Assembly: GCA_945889445.1 (NCBI GenBank)
Contig: CAMDBX010000001.1
Span: 1 to 64,000, forward strand
Source of the DNA: Rhizobium sp. Q54
Lineage (GTDB): Bacteria; Pseudomonadota; Alphaproteobacteria; Rhizobiales; Aestuariivirgaceae
Length of the DNA: 64,000 nt
Direction: 5' to 3'
The translations under genes were made by a program, and so were the position numbers. A model generated the notes under the pieces. It had not been told where the DNA came from, made no database searches, and saw only the letters and a program-made list of their open reading frames with translations. This document shows positions 47,653-56,160 of this stretch, one piece after another (the first letter of the stretch is position 1; each line of letters opens with the position of its first letter).

Positions 47653-49085
47653 ATGGTGCTGGGCCAAAGGTATTTGTCTCTTATTGTTGGTCTTCGGCTG
47701 TTCACGAACAATGGGTTCTCGAACTTTCCAGTGGACTGATTGATTCCGGCATCGATGTTATTCTCGACAAGTGGGACCTCAGAGAAGGTCACGATGCCAT
47801 CGCTTTCATGGAATCCATGGTCACTGATAAGACCATCAACAGAGTAATTATAATCTGTGATAAACAGTACGCACAAAAAGCCAACGAGCGCACAGGCGGA
47901 GTTGGCACTGAAACTCAAATTATCAGCGCAGAAGTCTATCGGAGCCAGAAACAAGACAAATTTGTCGCTGTAATCGCGGAACGAAACGACGATGGCAGCG
48001 TCCCGACTCCCGCATATTATGCTTCACGCATTTACATAGACCTAAGCAGACCTGGCACTTACGCAGAAAATTTTGAGTCACTCATCAGATTCGTCTTTGA
48101 CAAACCACTCCACAAGAAACCTGAACTAGGAAAGCCACCAAGTTATATCTCTGACGTTGATGCGGTAAGTCTGCCCACCTCAACTCTTGCAAACCGCGCA
48201 ATTGACGCTTTGAAGTCAGGCAAGCCAATCTCTCTTGGCGCAATTGACGAGTATTTGGAAACATTTTCCGGTTCACTCGAAAATTTCCGCCTTCCTGTCA
48301 GCACCAATGATGATGAACTCATCATTAAGTCCATAGATCAGTTCCTACCCTATAGAAACGAGTTGTTGGGGGTTGTATCTAATTTGATTAGGTACGGTAG
48401 GGCAGATGAATACTCAGAACGCCTACACTCCTTTCTTGAGCAACTCCTTCCGTATATGAATAGACCCCCCGAAACCAGCTCGTGGAGCCGCATTGCCTTC
48501 GACAACTACCGCTTCATTGCGCATGAATTGTTTTTACACATTTTATCTATGCTCATTCAGTCGAGTCAAATCGATGCAGCCGATTATCTGCTTGGAACTC
48601 CCTACATAACAAATGACGATAGCTCTGGAAGCCGCAAGGCAATGAGCTTTGGCGCATTCAGAATTCCCACAGAATCGTTTGATTTGAGGAATAGGCGTCT
48701 TGATTCGAAACGGACTTCATTGAGGGCCGACCTTCTGGAGCAAAGAGCACGAAATACTCGAAATCAGTTTAGTCAGGTGATGGAGGCTGATTTCGTTTGC
48801 TTCCTCAGGAATGAGATTATCAAAGGCAACACTATGAAAGTCTGGTGGCCCGAGACGCTTTTGTACACGTTCAAGCAGTATGGTCCATTTGATCTATTCC
48901 TTAGAGCATCCTCAAAGAAAGCTTTGCCCGCTATGCTGAAAATCCTGGGAGCAAGCAATATCCAAAAACTCAAGGACGTTGTCGATGAATTTAGATCGGG
49001 AAAGCGTCAGCTCCCTCGATGGAACTACGAGAGTTTGCCAGTCGAAGGACTGATGAACTTTGATGCGTTGGGCAGCATTCCCTGA
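47653..49085 (+). CDS. SEFIR-domain protein, low GC, with an apparent 1-nt deletion near its start
   Basis: Candidate anti-phage effector. The largest uninterrupted frame starts at ATG 47808 (425 aa) but cuts the domain. The same frame is open back to 47652 and encodes PKVFVSYCWSSAVHEQWVLE, then SGLIDSGIDVILDKWDLREG, a textbook SEFIR start without an ATG. Adding one G to GGG at 47660-47662 joins it to ATG 47653 (MVLGPKVF), giving 477 aa. The domain continues with RVIIICDKQYAQKA, GGVGTETQIISAEVY and PAYYASRIYIDLSRP. Residues from about 155 to the end form an unrecognised helical domain. Base composition is clearly AT-richer than its neighbours, indicating transfer. It stands alone behind the uvrB fragment. 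Confidence 0.82.
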
Positions 49086-49138
49086 AAGACTTTACCCTGC
49101 CCTGCCTTCGCCGATGAGACGTCCAACGAGGTGTCGCG

Positions 49139-49285
49139 TCACCCCTTCCACTTCCGCCGCACGAACCACCACAGCCCCGCGCCCATCACCGTGTTGACGA
49201 TGATGCCGATGAGGATCAGCTGGTCGACGTCGGCCTGCCAGAGGCCGCCGAGGAACTGCACCATGTCCCACAGGGCGGGGAACAT
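49139..49285 (-). CDS. Small single-span membrane protein (48 aa)
   Basis: Short frame MFPALWDMVQFLGGLWQADV followed by one membrane helix (QLILIGIIVNTVMGAGLWWF) and a basic end VRRKWKG. GAGGG directly precedes the ATG. High GC like the chromosome, unlike the SEFIR gene. Topology with positive residues at the C-terminus suggests the tail is cytosolic. No family recognised. Confidence 0.55.
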   Translation of the reverse strand: MFPALWDMVQFLGGLWQADVDQLILIGIIVNTVMGAGLWWFVRRKWKG

Positions 49286-49295
49286 CCCTCGCGTC

Positions 49296-49379
49296 CGTCA
49301 TCACGGCGAAAGCCGGGACCCCGCTGTCTCACCACCCATGCTGAACCAAGGCGGGGCCCCGGCCTCCGCCGGGGTGACG
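49296..49379. repeat. REP-like palindromic element (degenerate)
   Basis: Left arm GTCATCACGGCGAAAGCCGG, right arm CCGGCCTCCGCCGGGGTGAC. Same family as 17418-17492, with diverged arms. Confidence 0.75.
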
Positions 49380-49422
49380 GCTTGAGGGGGTGGGGGCGGA
49401 TCGAAGATCTGCCATGCCGATC

Positions 49423-49440
49423 TGACAGCGCGCGCTGTCA
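49423..49440. repeat. Perfect 18-bp palindrome
   Basis: TGACAGCGCGCGCTGTCA has no spacer and is followed by ATTCTGTTTT. It could be an operator, or a small terminator with a short T-run. Confidence 0.5.
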
Positions 49441-49752
49441 ATTCTGTTTTCGGAGCGATGTGCAGGTTTTGCAGGCTGTGTTTGCAATGCTTTGCGACAG
49501 CATCTGGAATGCACCGGCGGCAACATGATCTGGTTGCATCGACTTGGGGCATCCGCGGTGCTACGGCGGCAACGCTTTTGCAACGTGAAATGCATCCAAA
49601 AGCAACTGCGGGCAACGCGAGAGGGCATCAAGATTGCCATCGGCGAAGCCGACGGGCGAAGCGACCGGGGTGAGCACCGCCCCCTCACAGCCCCCAGCTT
49701 CGCTGGGGCCCCGTCCTCTCCCGCGCCGCAGGAGAGGACGATGGGGCTCCCC

Positions 49753-50403
49753 TCAGAACGGCGCGGCCAGCGTCGGGCGGAAGATCGCCGCGTCGGCGTG
49801 GGCGAGACGCAGCGCGGTGAGGTGGGGGTGGGCGGCGAGGAAGCGGTCGACCATGCGCTTGCCCAGCGTGTAGCCCAGCCAGTTGGGAACGGCGGCGGCG
49901 CCGAAGAACCAGCCCTCGTGGTCATAGTCGGCGTCATCGAAGCGGGCCAGCGCGTGCGGGCGATAGGCCTCGCAGGTGCTGACGGGCACGGCCACCTCGA
50001 AGGGTTCGGGCGGGCAGTCCATCATCTCGTGCAGGAAGCGCTGGGCGAGGCCTTCGGACACCAGCGCGCCGCCCAGCGTGCTGCCATAGCCCGGCCCCTC
50101 CCAGCGCAGCGCGTGGTGGGCCTCGTGGAACAGCGCCTTCAGCATTTCCGCATGCAGGCTCTCGTCGGCATGGCCGGGGCCGAGGTCGACGCGCAGGCCG
50201 ATCACCCCCGGCTCATAACAATGGCCGCTGACCAACAGCGCCCCGCCCCCGGGCCTTCCGCCGCTGACGACAATGTCGAGCGCCAGGGGCCTGGCCACCG
50301 CCGCCATCCGCTGCTCCGCTTCCGCGCAGGCCTGGCGGATCACCTCGGCGCGCGGGCCGAACTGGCCGCGGGCATTCACCAGGTGGATTGTCCAGAAGGG
50401 CAT
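49753..50403 (-). CDS. DUF2268-like putative zinc metallopeptidase
   Basis: A 216-aa soluble protein with a gluzincin-type motif: HEAHHALR (HExxH) followed about 20 residues later by LVSEGLAQRF, supplying the third zinc ligand Glu. The arrangement fits DUF2268 and related minigluzincins. ATG 50403 begins PFWTIHLVNARGQF; a TTG at 50415 is in frame. No ribosome site is obvious. The substrate is unknown, and proteolytic activity is inferred only from the motif. Confidence 0.75.
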   Translation of the reverse strand: MPFWTIHLVNARGQFGPRAEVIRQACAEAEQRMAAVARPLALDIVVSGGRPGGGALLVSGHCYEPGVIGLRVDLGPGHADESLHAEMLKALFHEAHHALRWEGPGYGSTLGGALVSEGLAQRFLHEMMDCPPEPFEVAVPVSTCEAYRPHALARFDDADYDHEGWFFGAAAVPNWLGYTLGKRMVDRFLAAHPHLTALRLAHADAAIFRPTLAAPF

Positions 50404-50715
50404 CAGGCGGGTCAATAGGATGAGGTTGACTTAACGTAAGGTATATCGGCCCGGTTCACCGTTCAAGGCCTGCCCCATCACATCCCTGTCACCCTGTGCC
50501 AACCAAGCCTGCGCAGAACGCCAGGGATGAAGGAGCGCAGGCTCCATCGAAGGAGGGCACGCTGGCATTTCACCCCTCGTGCCTCCCCCGCCCCGGCCCC
50601 CGCCAAAATCCTACCGCGATTTCAAGCTCTAGCGAGAGATTGTGCGCCACTGCCTAGTCTGGCACGCCGTGATTGTGTATGAAGGGCCCCTTGGGGTTGT
50701 GAAGGGGAACATCGG
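50404..50715. other. Intergenic region
   Basis: No gene, RNA or strong repeat recognised. It must contain divergent promoters for the flanking genes; AACGTAAGGTATAT near 50434 is the most AT-rich stretch. Confidence 0.4.
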
Positions 50716-51135
50716 ATGGGCTTGAGGTTGACGGATGGACGCGGGCTGGCGGCGGTTGCGCTGGTGGCCCTTGCGCTGGCGGGCTGTTCGGGCATGCCGG
50801 GCGCCGACAAGTCTTCCTCCACCAATGCCGCGGCGCAGGCCATGCCGGCCGCCGAGATCCGCTCGACGCTGGCCGGCCGCAGCTGGCGCTTCCAGGGCCC
50901 CAACAACACCGGCACCACGCTCTATGCCGAAGATGGCTCCTCGCTGGTCGAGGTCGACGGCAAGGGCCGCACCAAGGGCAAGTGGATGACCAAGGACGGC
51001 CAGCTGTGCGAGAGCTTCGATCCCTCGCCGCCGTGGCTGCCGGGCGGCGTGCCGATGAGCTGCTACCCGTTCTCGCGCGGCACCGCGCCCAACACCTACC
51101 AGGCCGGCAAGGCGGTGTTCTCGCCCGCCTCGTAA
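50716..51135 (+). CDS. Small lipoprotein, paralogue of the 52687 gene
   Basis: A 139-aa protein with a lipobox LALAGC, so probably lipid-anchored. The mature domain has AEIRSTLAGRSWRFQGPNNT, GTTLYAEDGSSLVEVDGKGR, and a GKWMTKDGQLCESF segment. This pattern (IR-x3-[GA]-[KR]-x-[WF], DG-x3, GKW-x4-G-x2-C) is shared with the lipoprotein at 52687-53097, so the two are paralogues flanking an L,D-transpeptidase and a HAD gene. Function unknown; an envelope role is suggested by context only. Confidence 0.75.
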   Translation: MGLRLTDGRGLAAVALVALALAGCSGMPGADKSSSTNAAAQAMPAAEIRSTLAGRSWRFQGPNNTGTTLYAEDGSSLVEVDGKGRTKGKWMTKDGQLCESFDPSPPWLPGGVPMSCYPFSRGTAPNTYQAGKAVFSPAS

Positions 51136-51245
51136 GCGCTGGCCGCAAGGCCTGCTGCCACATTTGAGCCACACGCTCTCCCAAGTGATGCCCCTCGCAA
51201 GATGGATAGGCAATCCAGGGATGTTTTGTTTTTGGGGTTGAGTTG

Positions 51246-51938
51246 ATGCTGTCTCGCCGCCGTCTGTTGCTGTCCGGCCTTGCGCTGGGACTTTCCGGAC
51301 GCGCCGCGCTTGCGCAGTCCCATGGCAACGAGGCGGACCCCTTCGCCGGCATGGATGCCGGCGTGGACGCGGGCGGCGAGCTGTTCGACCCCGCCCTGCT
51401 GCCGCCGCCCGAAAGCCCCATCGACTTCCCCATCACCGAGATCCCCGAGCGCCGCATCAAGAAGAAATTCCGCCGCCAGATGGTGGAGTTCGACGGTGCA
51501 GAGGAGCCGGGAACCCTCGTCGTCGACCCCGACAACCGCTTTCTCTACCACGTGCTCTCCTATGGCAGCGCCATGCGCTACGGCGTGGGCGTGGGCCGCG
51601 CCGGCTTCGCCTGGACGGGCAGCGCGCAGATCGGCATGAAGCGGCGCTGGCCGCGCTGGGTGCCGCCGCGCGAGATGGTGGAGCGCGACCCGCGTGCGCG
51701 GGAATGGGTGAATGGCCAACCCGGCGGCCCCGACAATCCGCTGGGTGCACGCGCCCTCTACCTTTATGCCGGCGGCCAGGATACGCTGTACCGCATCCAT
51801 GGCACCAACGAGCCGCAGTCGATCGGCAAGGCCATGTCATCAGGCTGTATCCGCATGCTGAACCAGGACATCGCCGAACTGTTCGACCAGGTGATCGTCG
51901 GCACGCCCGTCACCGTGCGCCCGTCGCGGGGCGCGTGA
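51246..51938 (+). CDS. L,D-transpeptidase (YkuD family)
   Basis: A 230-aa envelope enzyme that forms 3-3 peptidoglycan cross-links or attaches proteins to it. The N-terminus SRRRLLLSGLALGLSG is Tat-like. The catalytic motif is present as YRIHGTNEPQSIGKAMSSGCIRML, with the essential His, Ser-x-Gly-Cys and Arg. ATG 51246 follows an in-frame TTG at 51243. Its stop overlaps the ATG of the HAD gene (TGATG). Confidence 0.93.
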   Translation: MLSRRRLLLSGLALGLSGRAALAQSHGNEADPFAGMDAGVDAGGELFDPALLPPPESPIDFPITEIPERRIKKKFRRQMVEFDGAEEPGTLVVDPDNRFLYHVLSYGSAMRYGVGVGRAGFAWTGSAQIGMKRRWPRWVPPREMVERDPRAREWVNGQPGGPDNPLGARALYLYAGGQDTLYRIHGTNEPQSIGKAMSSGCIRMLNQDIAELFDQVIVGTPVTVRPSRGA

Positions 51939-52636
51939 TGGCCGGCATCAGCACCATCGGCTTCGACGCGGATGACACGCTGTGGCAGAACGAGACCTTC
52001 TTCCGTCTCACCGAGCAGCGCTTTACCGAACTCCTGTCCGAACACGGCGCGCACGAGGTGATCTCCGCCAGGCTGCTGGAGGCCGAGCGCCGCAACCTGC
52101 GTTTCTATGGCTTCGGGGTAAAGGGCTTCACCCTCTCGATGATCGAGACCGCGGTGGAGGTGACCAACGGCCAGGTTTCGGCCTCGGTCATTGGCGAGAT
52201 CCTGGGCTACGGCCGCCAGATGCTGCAGAACCCGGTCGAAACCCTGCCGCATGCCAGGGAGACGCTGGATGCGCTGGCCGGCCGCTATCGCATCCTGCTG
52301 ATCACCAAGGGCGACCTGTTCGACCAGGAGCGCAAGCTGGCCCAGTCGGGCCTGGGCGATTATTTCTCGGCTGTGGAGATCGTCAGCGACAAGACGCCCA
52401 GCGTGTATGAGCGCATCTTCACCCGCCACGGCGACGGCCCGGCGCGCGCCGTGATGGTGGGCAACTCGCTGAAGTCGGATGTCGTTCCCGCCATCCGTGC
52501 CGGCAGCTGGGGCGTTTATGTGCCGCATGACCTGACCTGGGTGCTGGAACACGAGGAAGCGCCGGAGGCCGATCCGCGCTTCCGCCGCATCGCCGACCTC
52601 GGTCAGCTTCCTGCCCTGCTCAGCCAAATGACTTGA
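51938..52636 (+). CDS. HAD family hydrolase
   Basis: A 232-aa haloacid-dehalogenase-like phosphatase. The motifs are GFDADDTLWQNE (motif I; the usual second Asp is retained), LLITKGD (motif II Thr), Lys in IVSDKTPSVY and VMVGNSLKSDV (motif IV). The substrate is unknown. It overlaps the L,D-transpeptidase gene by one base and is followed at once by the second lipoprotein gene, giving a four-gene block. Confidence 0.85.
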   Translation: MAGISTIGFDADDTLWQNETFFRLTEQRFTELLSEHGAHEVISARLLEAERRNLRFYGFGVKGFTLSMIETAVEVTNGQVSASVIGEILGYGRQMLQNPVETLPHARETLDALAGRYRILLITKGDLFDQERKLAQSGLGDYFSAVEIVSDKTPSVYERIFTRHGDGPARAVMVGNSLKSDVVPAIRAGSWGVYVPHDLTWVLEHEEAPEADPRFRRIADLGQLPALLSQMT

Positions 52637-52686
52637 AGGCCCGTGCCGCCTGTGGCACACGCGGGCAACCCCGAGGATCACCCACC

Positions 52687-53097
52687 TTGCAATCCGCCTT
52701 CCTTCGTACCCTTGCCGTCGTGACGCTGGCCCTGGCGCTCGCCGCCTGCAATACCGGTCCCAAGGGTGTGCGCATCACCAACAACGGCACCTCTGCCACC
52801 ACCGACAAGACGCCGGTGCCGATCACCGACTTCACCGCCGAGCAGATCCGCGCTTCCATCTCCGGCAAGACCTTCCAGTACACCCGCCCTGACGGCAACG
52901 GCTTCGTCACCTACAACGCCGATGGCACTTTCAGCTTCCAGGACGACGCCAAGGGCGGCGGCATGGGCAAGTGGAGCGCCAACGGCACGCAGTTTTGCGA
53001 GACATGGGGCAAGAACCCGCCCGAGTGCGGCGTCTTCAAGAACACCGGTGACGCCTACTTCGCCGCCAAGTCGCGGCTGGTGGAGATGAAGACTTAA
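52687..53097 (+). CDS. Small lipoprotein, paralogue of the 50716 gene
   Basis: A 136-aa protein starting, most likely, at TTG 52687 (LQSAFLRTLAVVTLALALAAC), which gives a proper signal peptide and lipobox; a TTG at 52633 inside the HAD stop would add a non-signal extension. The mature domain contains AEQIRASISGKTFQYTRPDG, GFVTYNADGTFSFQDD and GKWSANGTQFCETWG, matching the 50716 lipoprotein motif by motif. Function unknown. Confidence 0.75.
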   Translation: MQSAFLRTLAVVTLALALAACNTGPKGVRITNNGTSATTDKTPVPITDFTAEQIRASISGKTFQYTRPDGNGFVTYNADGTFSFQDDAKGGGMGKWSANGTQFCETWGKNPPECGVFKNTGDAYFAAKSRLVEMKT

Positions 53098-53099
53098 AC

Positions 53100-53747
53100 T
53101 CAGGCCTGCTCGTTCAGGAAAGGGTTGGTCTCGCGCTCCTGCCCGATCTGGCAGGGCTGGCCATGCCCCGGCAGGCAGACGACGTCATCGCCCAGCGGAT
53201 AGAGCTTCTCCTTGATCGACCGGATCAAAGTGGCATGGTCGCCGCGCGGAAAGTCGGTGCGGCCGACGGACCCCTGGAACAGCACGTCACCCACCACCGC
53301 AAACCGGCTCTCGTCGTTGAAGAAAACCACCGACCCCGGCGTGTGACCGGGGGCTTCGTAGATCTTGAATGCAAGGCCGCCCACCGTGACGGTGTCGCCC
53401 TCTTTCAGCCAGCGGTCCGGCGTCACCGGCCGCGCTTCATAACCGTATTTCGCGCCCGTCGCCGCAAGGTCATCGAGCAGGAACGTGTCCTCCTCATGCG
53501 GTCCCTCGATGGGAACGCCGCCAAGCTTCTCCTTCAACTCCGCCGCACCCCCGGCATGGTCGATGTGGCCGTGGGTGAGCAGGATCTTCTCGATCGTGAT
53601 GCCCGACTGCTTGATGGCGTCGAGGATCACCGGAACATCGCCGCCGGGATCGACGATGGCACCCACCTTTCGCTCATCGTCATAAACGAGCGAGCAATTC
53701 TGCTGGAAGGGCGTGACGGGGATGATGAAGGCCTTGAGCTGTGTCAT
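53100..53747 (-). CDS. MBL-fold metallo-hydrolase, glyoxalase II-like
   Basis: A 215-aa metallo-beta-lactamase-fold hydrolase. The metal motif is LLTHGHIDHAGGAAEL (HxHxDH), with further ligands in EAPGHTPGSVVF, VVGDVLF and LPGHGQPC. The family (YcbL-like) hydrolyses thioesters such as S-lactoylglutathione, or acts on other small thiols. ATG 53747 starts the conserved MTQLKAFIIPVTPFQQNCSL. It ends 2 bp from the convergent lipoprotein stop. Confidence 0.9.
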   Translation of the reverse strand: MTQLKAFIIPVTPFQQNCSLVYDDERKVGAIVDPGGDVPVILDAIKQSGITIEKILLTHGHIDHAGGAAELKEKLGGVPIEGPHEEDTFLLDDLAATGAKYGYEARPVTPDRWLKEGDTVTVGGLAFKIYEAPGHTPGSVVFFNDESRFAVVGDVLFQGSVGRTDFPRGDHATLIRSIKEKLYPLGDDVVCLPGHGQPCQIGQERETNPFLNEQA

Positions 53748-53821
53748 GGCCGGAGTGCATAGCTGTGCCCCAATCGCCGCGCAACCGCCTTGCCCGGCGC
53801 AACGCGCGGCCCTAGAGCTTG

Positions 53822-53837
53822 TTGAACAACAGTTCAA
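53822..53837. promoter_or_regulatory. Putative operator TTGAAC-AACA-GTTCAA
   Basis: Perfect 6-bp dyad with a 4-nt spacer, 15 nt before the first MFS gene of the transporter operon and within the divergent region with the MBL-fold gene. It resembles TetR- or ArsR-type sites. No cognate regulator is adjacent. Confidence 0.45.
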
Positions 53838-53852
53838 GTTAGACCGAATTCC

Positions 53853-55019
53853 ATGACCACTGCTGAAGGCACATCACGCACCGGACTCATCATTGCCGCC
53901 CTGGCAACGGTGGGTGCCTGCGACATCGCCTTCGGCCTGACGCTGCAGCTAATTCCGCTGCTGATGCACGAGCGTGGCTGGCCCGCCTGGGCGATCGGCC
54001 TCAACTCCGCCATGGGACCGATCGGCATCCTGATGGCGGGACCTTTCCTGCCGCGCATCATCAGTCGGGTTGGAACCAAGCGCATCGTGCTGATCATCAT
54101 CGGCATGCTGGTCGTCAGCCTCGCGGCCATCAGTTCGCTGCCCGTCTGGATGTGGTTTCCCTTGCGCTTCTTCTTTGGCCTTTCGACAGGTGCGCTGTTC
54201 GTGGTGAGCGAAGCGTGGATCCTGTCCGCCGCGACGGCCGAGAACCGCGGTCGGGTGATGGGCATTTACACCTCGCTGCTCTCCGTCACCTTCGCCGTCG
54301 GACCTCTGATCCTGCCATGGACAGGGATCGAAGGCTTCCTGCCCTGGGGCATCGGCATCGTCTGCGTTCTGCTCAGCATCCTTCCCCTCGCCTTTGTCAA
54401 GGTGTCGGACGAGCAGTTCAAGTTGCAAGAGGGCGGCAGCGGATTCTTTGGTTTCGTGCGCCGCGCGCCGATGCTGCTTTATGCCATCGGTGCAGCAACA
54501 CTGTTCGACAACGTGCTCATCGCCTTCTTCACCATCTATGGCATGGGCAACGGCCTGGACCTTGCGGTGGCAAGTCGCCTTCTTGGCATTGGCATCATCG
54601 GCAACGTTCTGCTGTCCTATCCGCTCGGCTGGCTCGCCGACCATTGGTCGCGAAAGGCCGTGATGTATCTCTCGGCGGCAATCACGGTGGTGCTCTCCCT
54701 GAGCCTGCTTGTTGTTATCGGGCACTGGTCGGTGTGGCCCATCATGATGGTGCTGGCGCCCATGGCCTTCGCCACATATGTGGTGGGGCTGGCCACCATG
54801 GGCGACACGTTCAAGGGCCATGACCTGATGTCCGGCACGGCGGCGGTCGCCGCCATGTGGGGCGTTGGCGGTCTTATTGGCCCGCCCGTGGCGGGCGCGG
54901 CCATTGACCTTGTCGGCATCGACGCCATGCCGTTCACGCTGGCAGCGTTCTACGTGCTGCTATTGGCCGGCCTCGCCATCACTGGCGGCAAGCTGGTGCG
55001 GAGCAAGGCCGATGGATAG
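53853..55019 (+). CDS. MFS transporter (YcaD-like)
   Basis: A 388-aa, 12-segment major-facilitator transporter. It has the family loop SEAWILSAATAENRGRVMG and symmetrical halves, the second starting near FVRRAPMLLYAIG. The next gene starts inside its 3' end (ATG 55012) and is a paralogue, so the pair arose by duplication. Substrate unknown; YcaD-type proteins are putative drug or metabolite exporters. Confidence 0.88.
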   Translation: MTTAEGTSRTGLIIAALATVGACDIAFGLTLQLIPLLMHERGWPAWAIGLNSAMGPIGILMAGPFLPRIISRVGTKRIVLIIIGMLVVSLAAISSLPVWMWFPLRFFFGLSTGALFVVSEAWILSAATAENRGRVMGIYTSLLSVTFAVGPLILPWTGIEGFLPWGIGIVCVLLSILPLAFVKVSDEQFKLQEGGSGFFGFVRRAPMLLYAIGAATLFDNVLIAFFTIYGMGNGLDLAVASRLLGIGIIGNVLLSYPLGWLADHWSRKAVMYLSAAITVVLSLSLLVVIGHWSVWPIMMVLAPMAFATYVVGLATMGDTFKGHDLMSGTAAVAAMWGVGGLIGPPVAGAAIDLVGIDAMPFTLAAFYVLLLAGLAITGGKLVRSKADG

Positions 55020-56160
55020 GCAACGCATCGTCAACCTGCTGGCGGCAGTCGCCGCCATCACGGTGTTCGGCTTCACCTTCGGGCTGATGTTCCCGCTGCT
55101 GTCGCTGATCATGGAGAGCCAAGGCGTCCCATCGCAGTGGATCGGCATCAATTCGGCCATGCACCCGATCGGCATCGTGCTGTCGATCTTCGCCATTCCC
55201 TATGCTGTGCGGCGGTTCGGCGCCAAGCGCGCGGTGATCGGTTCCGGCCTGATCACCGCGGCGGTGATCGTCTGCTATCCCTTGTTCCCGATCTTCTGGT
55301 GGTGGTTCGTCCTCCGCCTGCTGCAAGGCTTTTTCGTTTCGATCCTGTTCGCGATCAGCGAAGCGTGGATCGTGCGCTTTGCGGAAGGCCCGTGGCGCAC
55401 GCGCATCCTCGCGATCTACACGTCGATCTTCGCGCTGAGCTTCGGTTTTGGGCCGGCAATCATCAGCTTCACCGGCATCGACAGCGTCGCTCCTTTCATG
55501 ATTGGCGTCGCCATGCTGCTCTTCGCCACCATTCCCATCTTCTTCGTGAAGGATGAGGAGGTCGACAGCGAGGACGAGACCCCGCTCTCCGTCATTGCCT
55601 TCGCCCGGAAGGCACCGCTTCTGCTCTTTGCGGTTGGCATGTTCGCCATTCTCGATGCAGCGAACCTCAGCTTCCTGCCGGTCTATGCCGTGAAGAAGGG
55701 TTTCGACCAGGAGACGGCGGCACTGGCACTCACCGCCTTCGTGCTCGGCAACACGGTGCTGCAATTCCCCATCGGCTGGTGCGCCGACCACTTCAACAAG
55801 CGCTGGGTGATGGTGGGGTGCGGGGTGCTGAGTGGCGCTTCGTCCTTCCTCGTGCCCTTCGTGTTCGGCACCTGGGCGCTGTGGCCGGTGCTGACGGTGA
55901 TGGGCGCGACGGCGGCAGGCATCTACACCGTGGCCCTGGCCGAGTTGGGCGAGCGCTTCTCCGGTCATGAACTGGTTACCGGCACGGCCTCCTTCTCCAC
56001 CATGTGGGGAGTGGGTGCGCTGGTCGGGTCACTTGCCGCAGGCTGGTCCATTGCGGGCTTTGGGCCAGACGGACTACCCTTCTCAATGGCGGCGGTGTTC
56101 CTGGTGTTCATCGTCTCCGCCATTGTCAGCGCCACACGGGAACAGCGGCAGCGCATATGA
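55012..56160 (+). CDS. MFS transporter (YcaD-like, paralogue)
   Basis: A 382-aa paralogue of the preceding transporter with equivalent landmarks SEAWIVRFAEGPWRTRILAI and a central cytosolic loop (VKDEEVDSEDETP). ATG 55012 overlaps the previous stop by 8 nt. The DMT gene begins within its stop codon (ATGA), so three transporters are translationally coupled. It also resembles the frameshifted MFS protein at 23867-25067. Confidence 0.88.
   Translation: MDRQRIVNLLAAVAAITVFGFTFGLMFPLLSLIMESQGVPSQWIGINSAMHPIGIVLSIFAIPYAVRRFGAKRAVIGSGLITAAVIVCYPLFPIFWWWFVLRLLQGFFVSILFAISEAWIVRFAEGPWRTRILAIYTSIFALSFGFGPAIISFTGIDSVAPFMIGVAMLLFATIPIFFVKDEEVDSEDETPLSVIAFARKAPLLLFAVGMFAILDAANLSFLPVYAVKKGFDQETAALALTAFVLGNTVLQFPIGWCADHFNKRWVMVGCGVLSGASSFLVPFVFGTWALWPVLTVMGATAAGIYTVALAELGERFSGHELVTGTASFSTMWGVGALVGSLAAGWSIAGFGPDGLPFSMAAVFLVFIVSAIVSATREQRQRI

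Larger units (their letters stand above)
49286..49752. other. Intergenic region with REP-like element and palindrome
   Basis: I see no convincing gene. It holds a degraded REP palindrome (49296-49379) and a perfect 18-bp palindrome (49423-49440). A 71-aa frame (49458-49673, MCRFCRLCLQCFATASG) has GGAG upstream, but its Arg/Cys/His-rich composition is not protein-like, so I do not call it. Confidence 0.5.

Noticed and set aside
49458-49673. Cys/Arg-rich 71-aa frame with GGAG upstream
   Set aside because: Composition is not protein-like and no other support exists; mentioned in the intergenic entry only.
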